The notes beneath the pieces were generated by a model. It worked only from the letters and a program-made list of their open reading frames with translations. It searched no databases and had not been told where the DNA came from. The position numbers and the translations under genes are program-made. A stretch of 40,411 nt of DNA, taken from the NCBI GenBank assembly GCA_030690215.1, contig JAUYHD010000016.1:81681-122091 (forward strand), written 5' to 3'. The stretch is from a bacterium. Lineage in GTDB: Bacteria > Patescibacteriota > Minisyncoccia > 1-14-0-10-42-19. The stretch's first letter is position 1; each line of letters starts with the position of its first letter. Below are positions 40,411-40,411 of this stretch, one piece after another.

Positions 40411-40411
40411 T

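Overview
The window looks like part of a Candidate Phyla Radiation (Patescibacteria) genome, most likely a Parcubacteria-type lineage. This is inferred from gene content and style. There are many very small membrane proteins, a 'T4SS_pilin'-like small protein, a compact type IV pilus locus without secretin genes, a family-4 uracil-DNA glycosylase lacking iron-sulfur cysteines, many GT4 glycosyltransferases, tRNAs without encoded CCA, and a self-splicing intron. TGA is used as a normal stop (for example at 4337, 5954 and 12394), which argues against the UGA-recoding groups (Gracilibacteria/Absconditabacteria).

Layout. 1-5026: end of an unknown gene, two exported unknowns (one with an HExxH motif), a polyprenyl-phosphate sugar transferase plus a GT4, and a 3D-domain wall protein. 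5265-13240: small accessory genes (acyl-CoA thioesterase, T4SS-type pilin, uracil-DNA glycosylase, gluzincin-like protein, PduO-type adenosyltransferase, a RNxxAH/HEPN-like membrane protein) in repeat-rich DNA. On the minus strand at 10934-11259 lies an initiator tRNA gene split by a group I intron. 13429-17446: gatC-gatA and ligA. 17602-30262: a long minus-strand type IV pilus locus in transcription order pilM, pilN, pilO, a small membrane protein, pilB, pseudopilin, CheY-like regulator, pilT, pilC, pilA, pilD, and four minor pseudopilins (FimT/GspH-, PilV/GspI-, PilW/GspJ- and PilX/GspK-like). comF diverges from pilM, which fits pilus-driven DNA uptake. 31236-31495: two tRNA-Ser(GCT) copies, the first broken. 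31930-37112: surface glycan genes (GT4 enzymes, gmhA), one GT4 frameshifted by a 56-bp insert. 37173-40410: an AAA+ ATPase, a lamin-tail/PKD surface protein that has lost its 5' end, and the tail of a transposase.

The unifying theme of Part 2 is invasion by short non-coding elements. At least four kinds are visible: (i) CCCCGTT...AACGGGG inverted-repeat elements with apparent 4-bp target duplications; (ii) a 4-copy AT-rich 'AAAGC word' element sitting exactly between stop and start codons, two copies bracketing ligA as inverted repeats; (iii) GC-rich palindromes of about 40-66 bp caught inserted in a gene, a tRNA, a duplicated leader and a copy of the element in (ii); (iv) hairpin-forming 'AATTCATGATTC' spacers between minor pilin cistrons. 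Some have been recruited: one provides a -35 hexamer, one provides the ligA start codon, and two encode the long N-terminal extension of a pseudopilin. Several promoters lie so close to the start codon that leaderless mRNAs are predicted.
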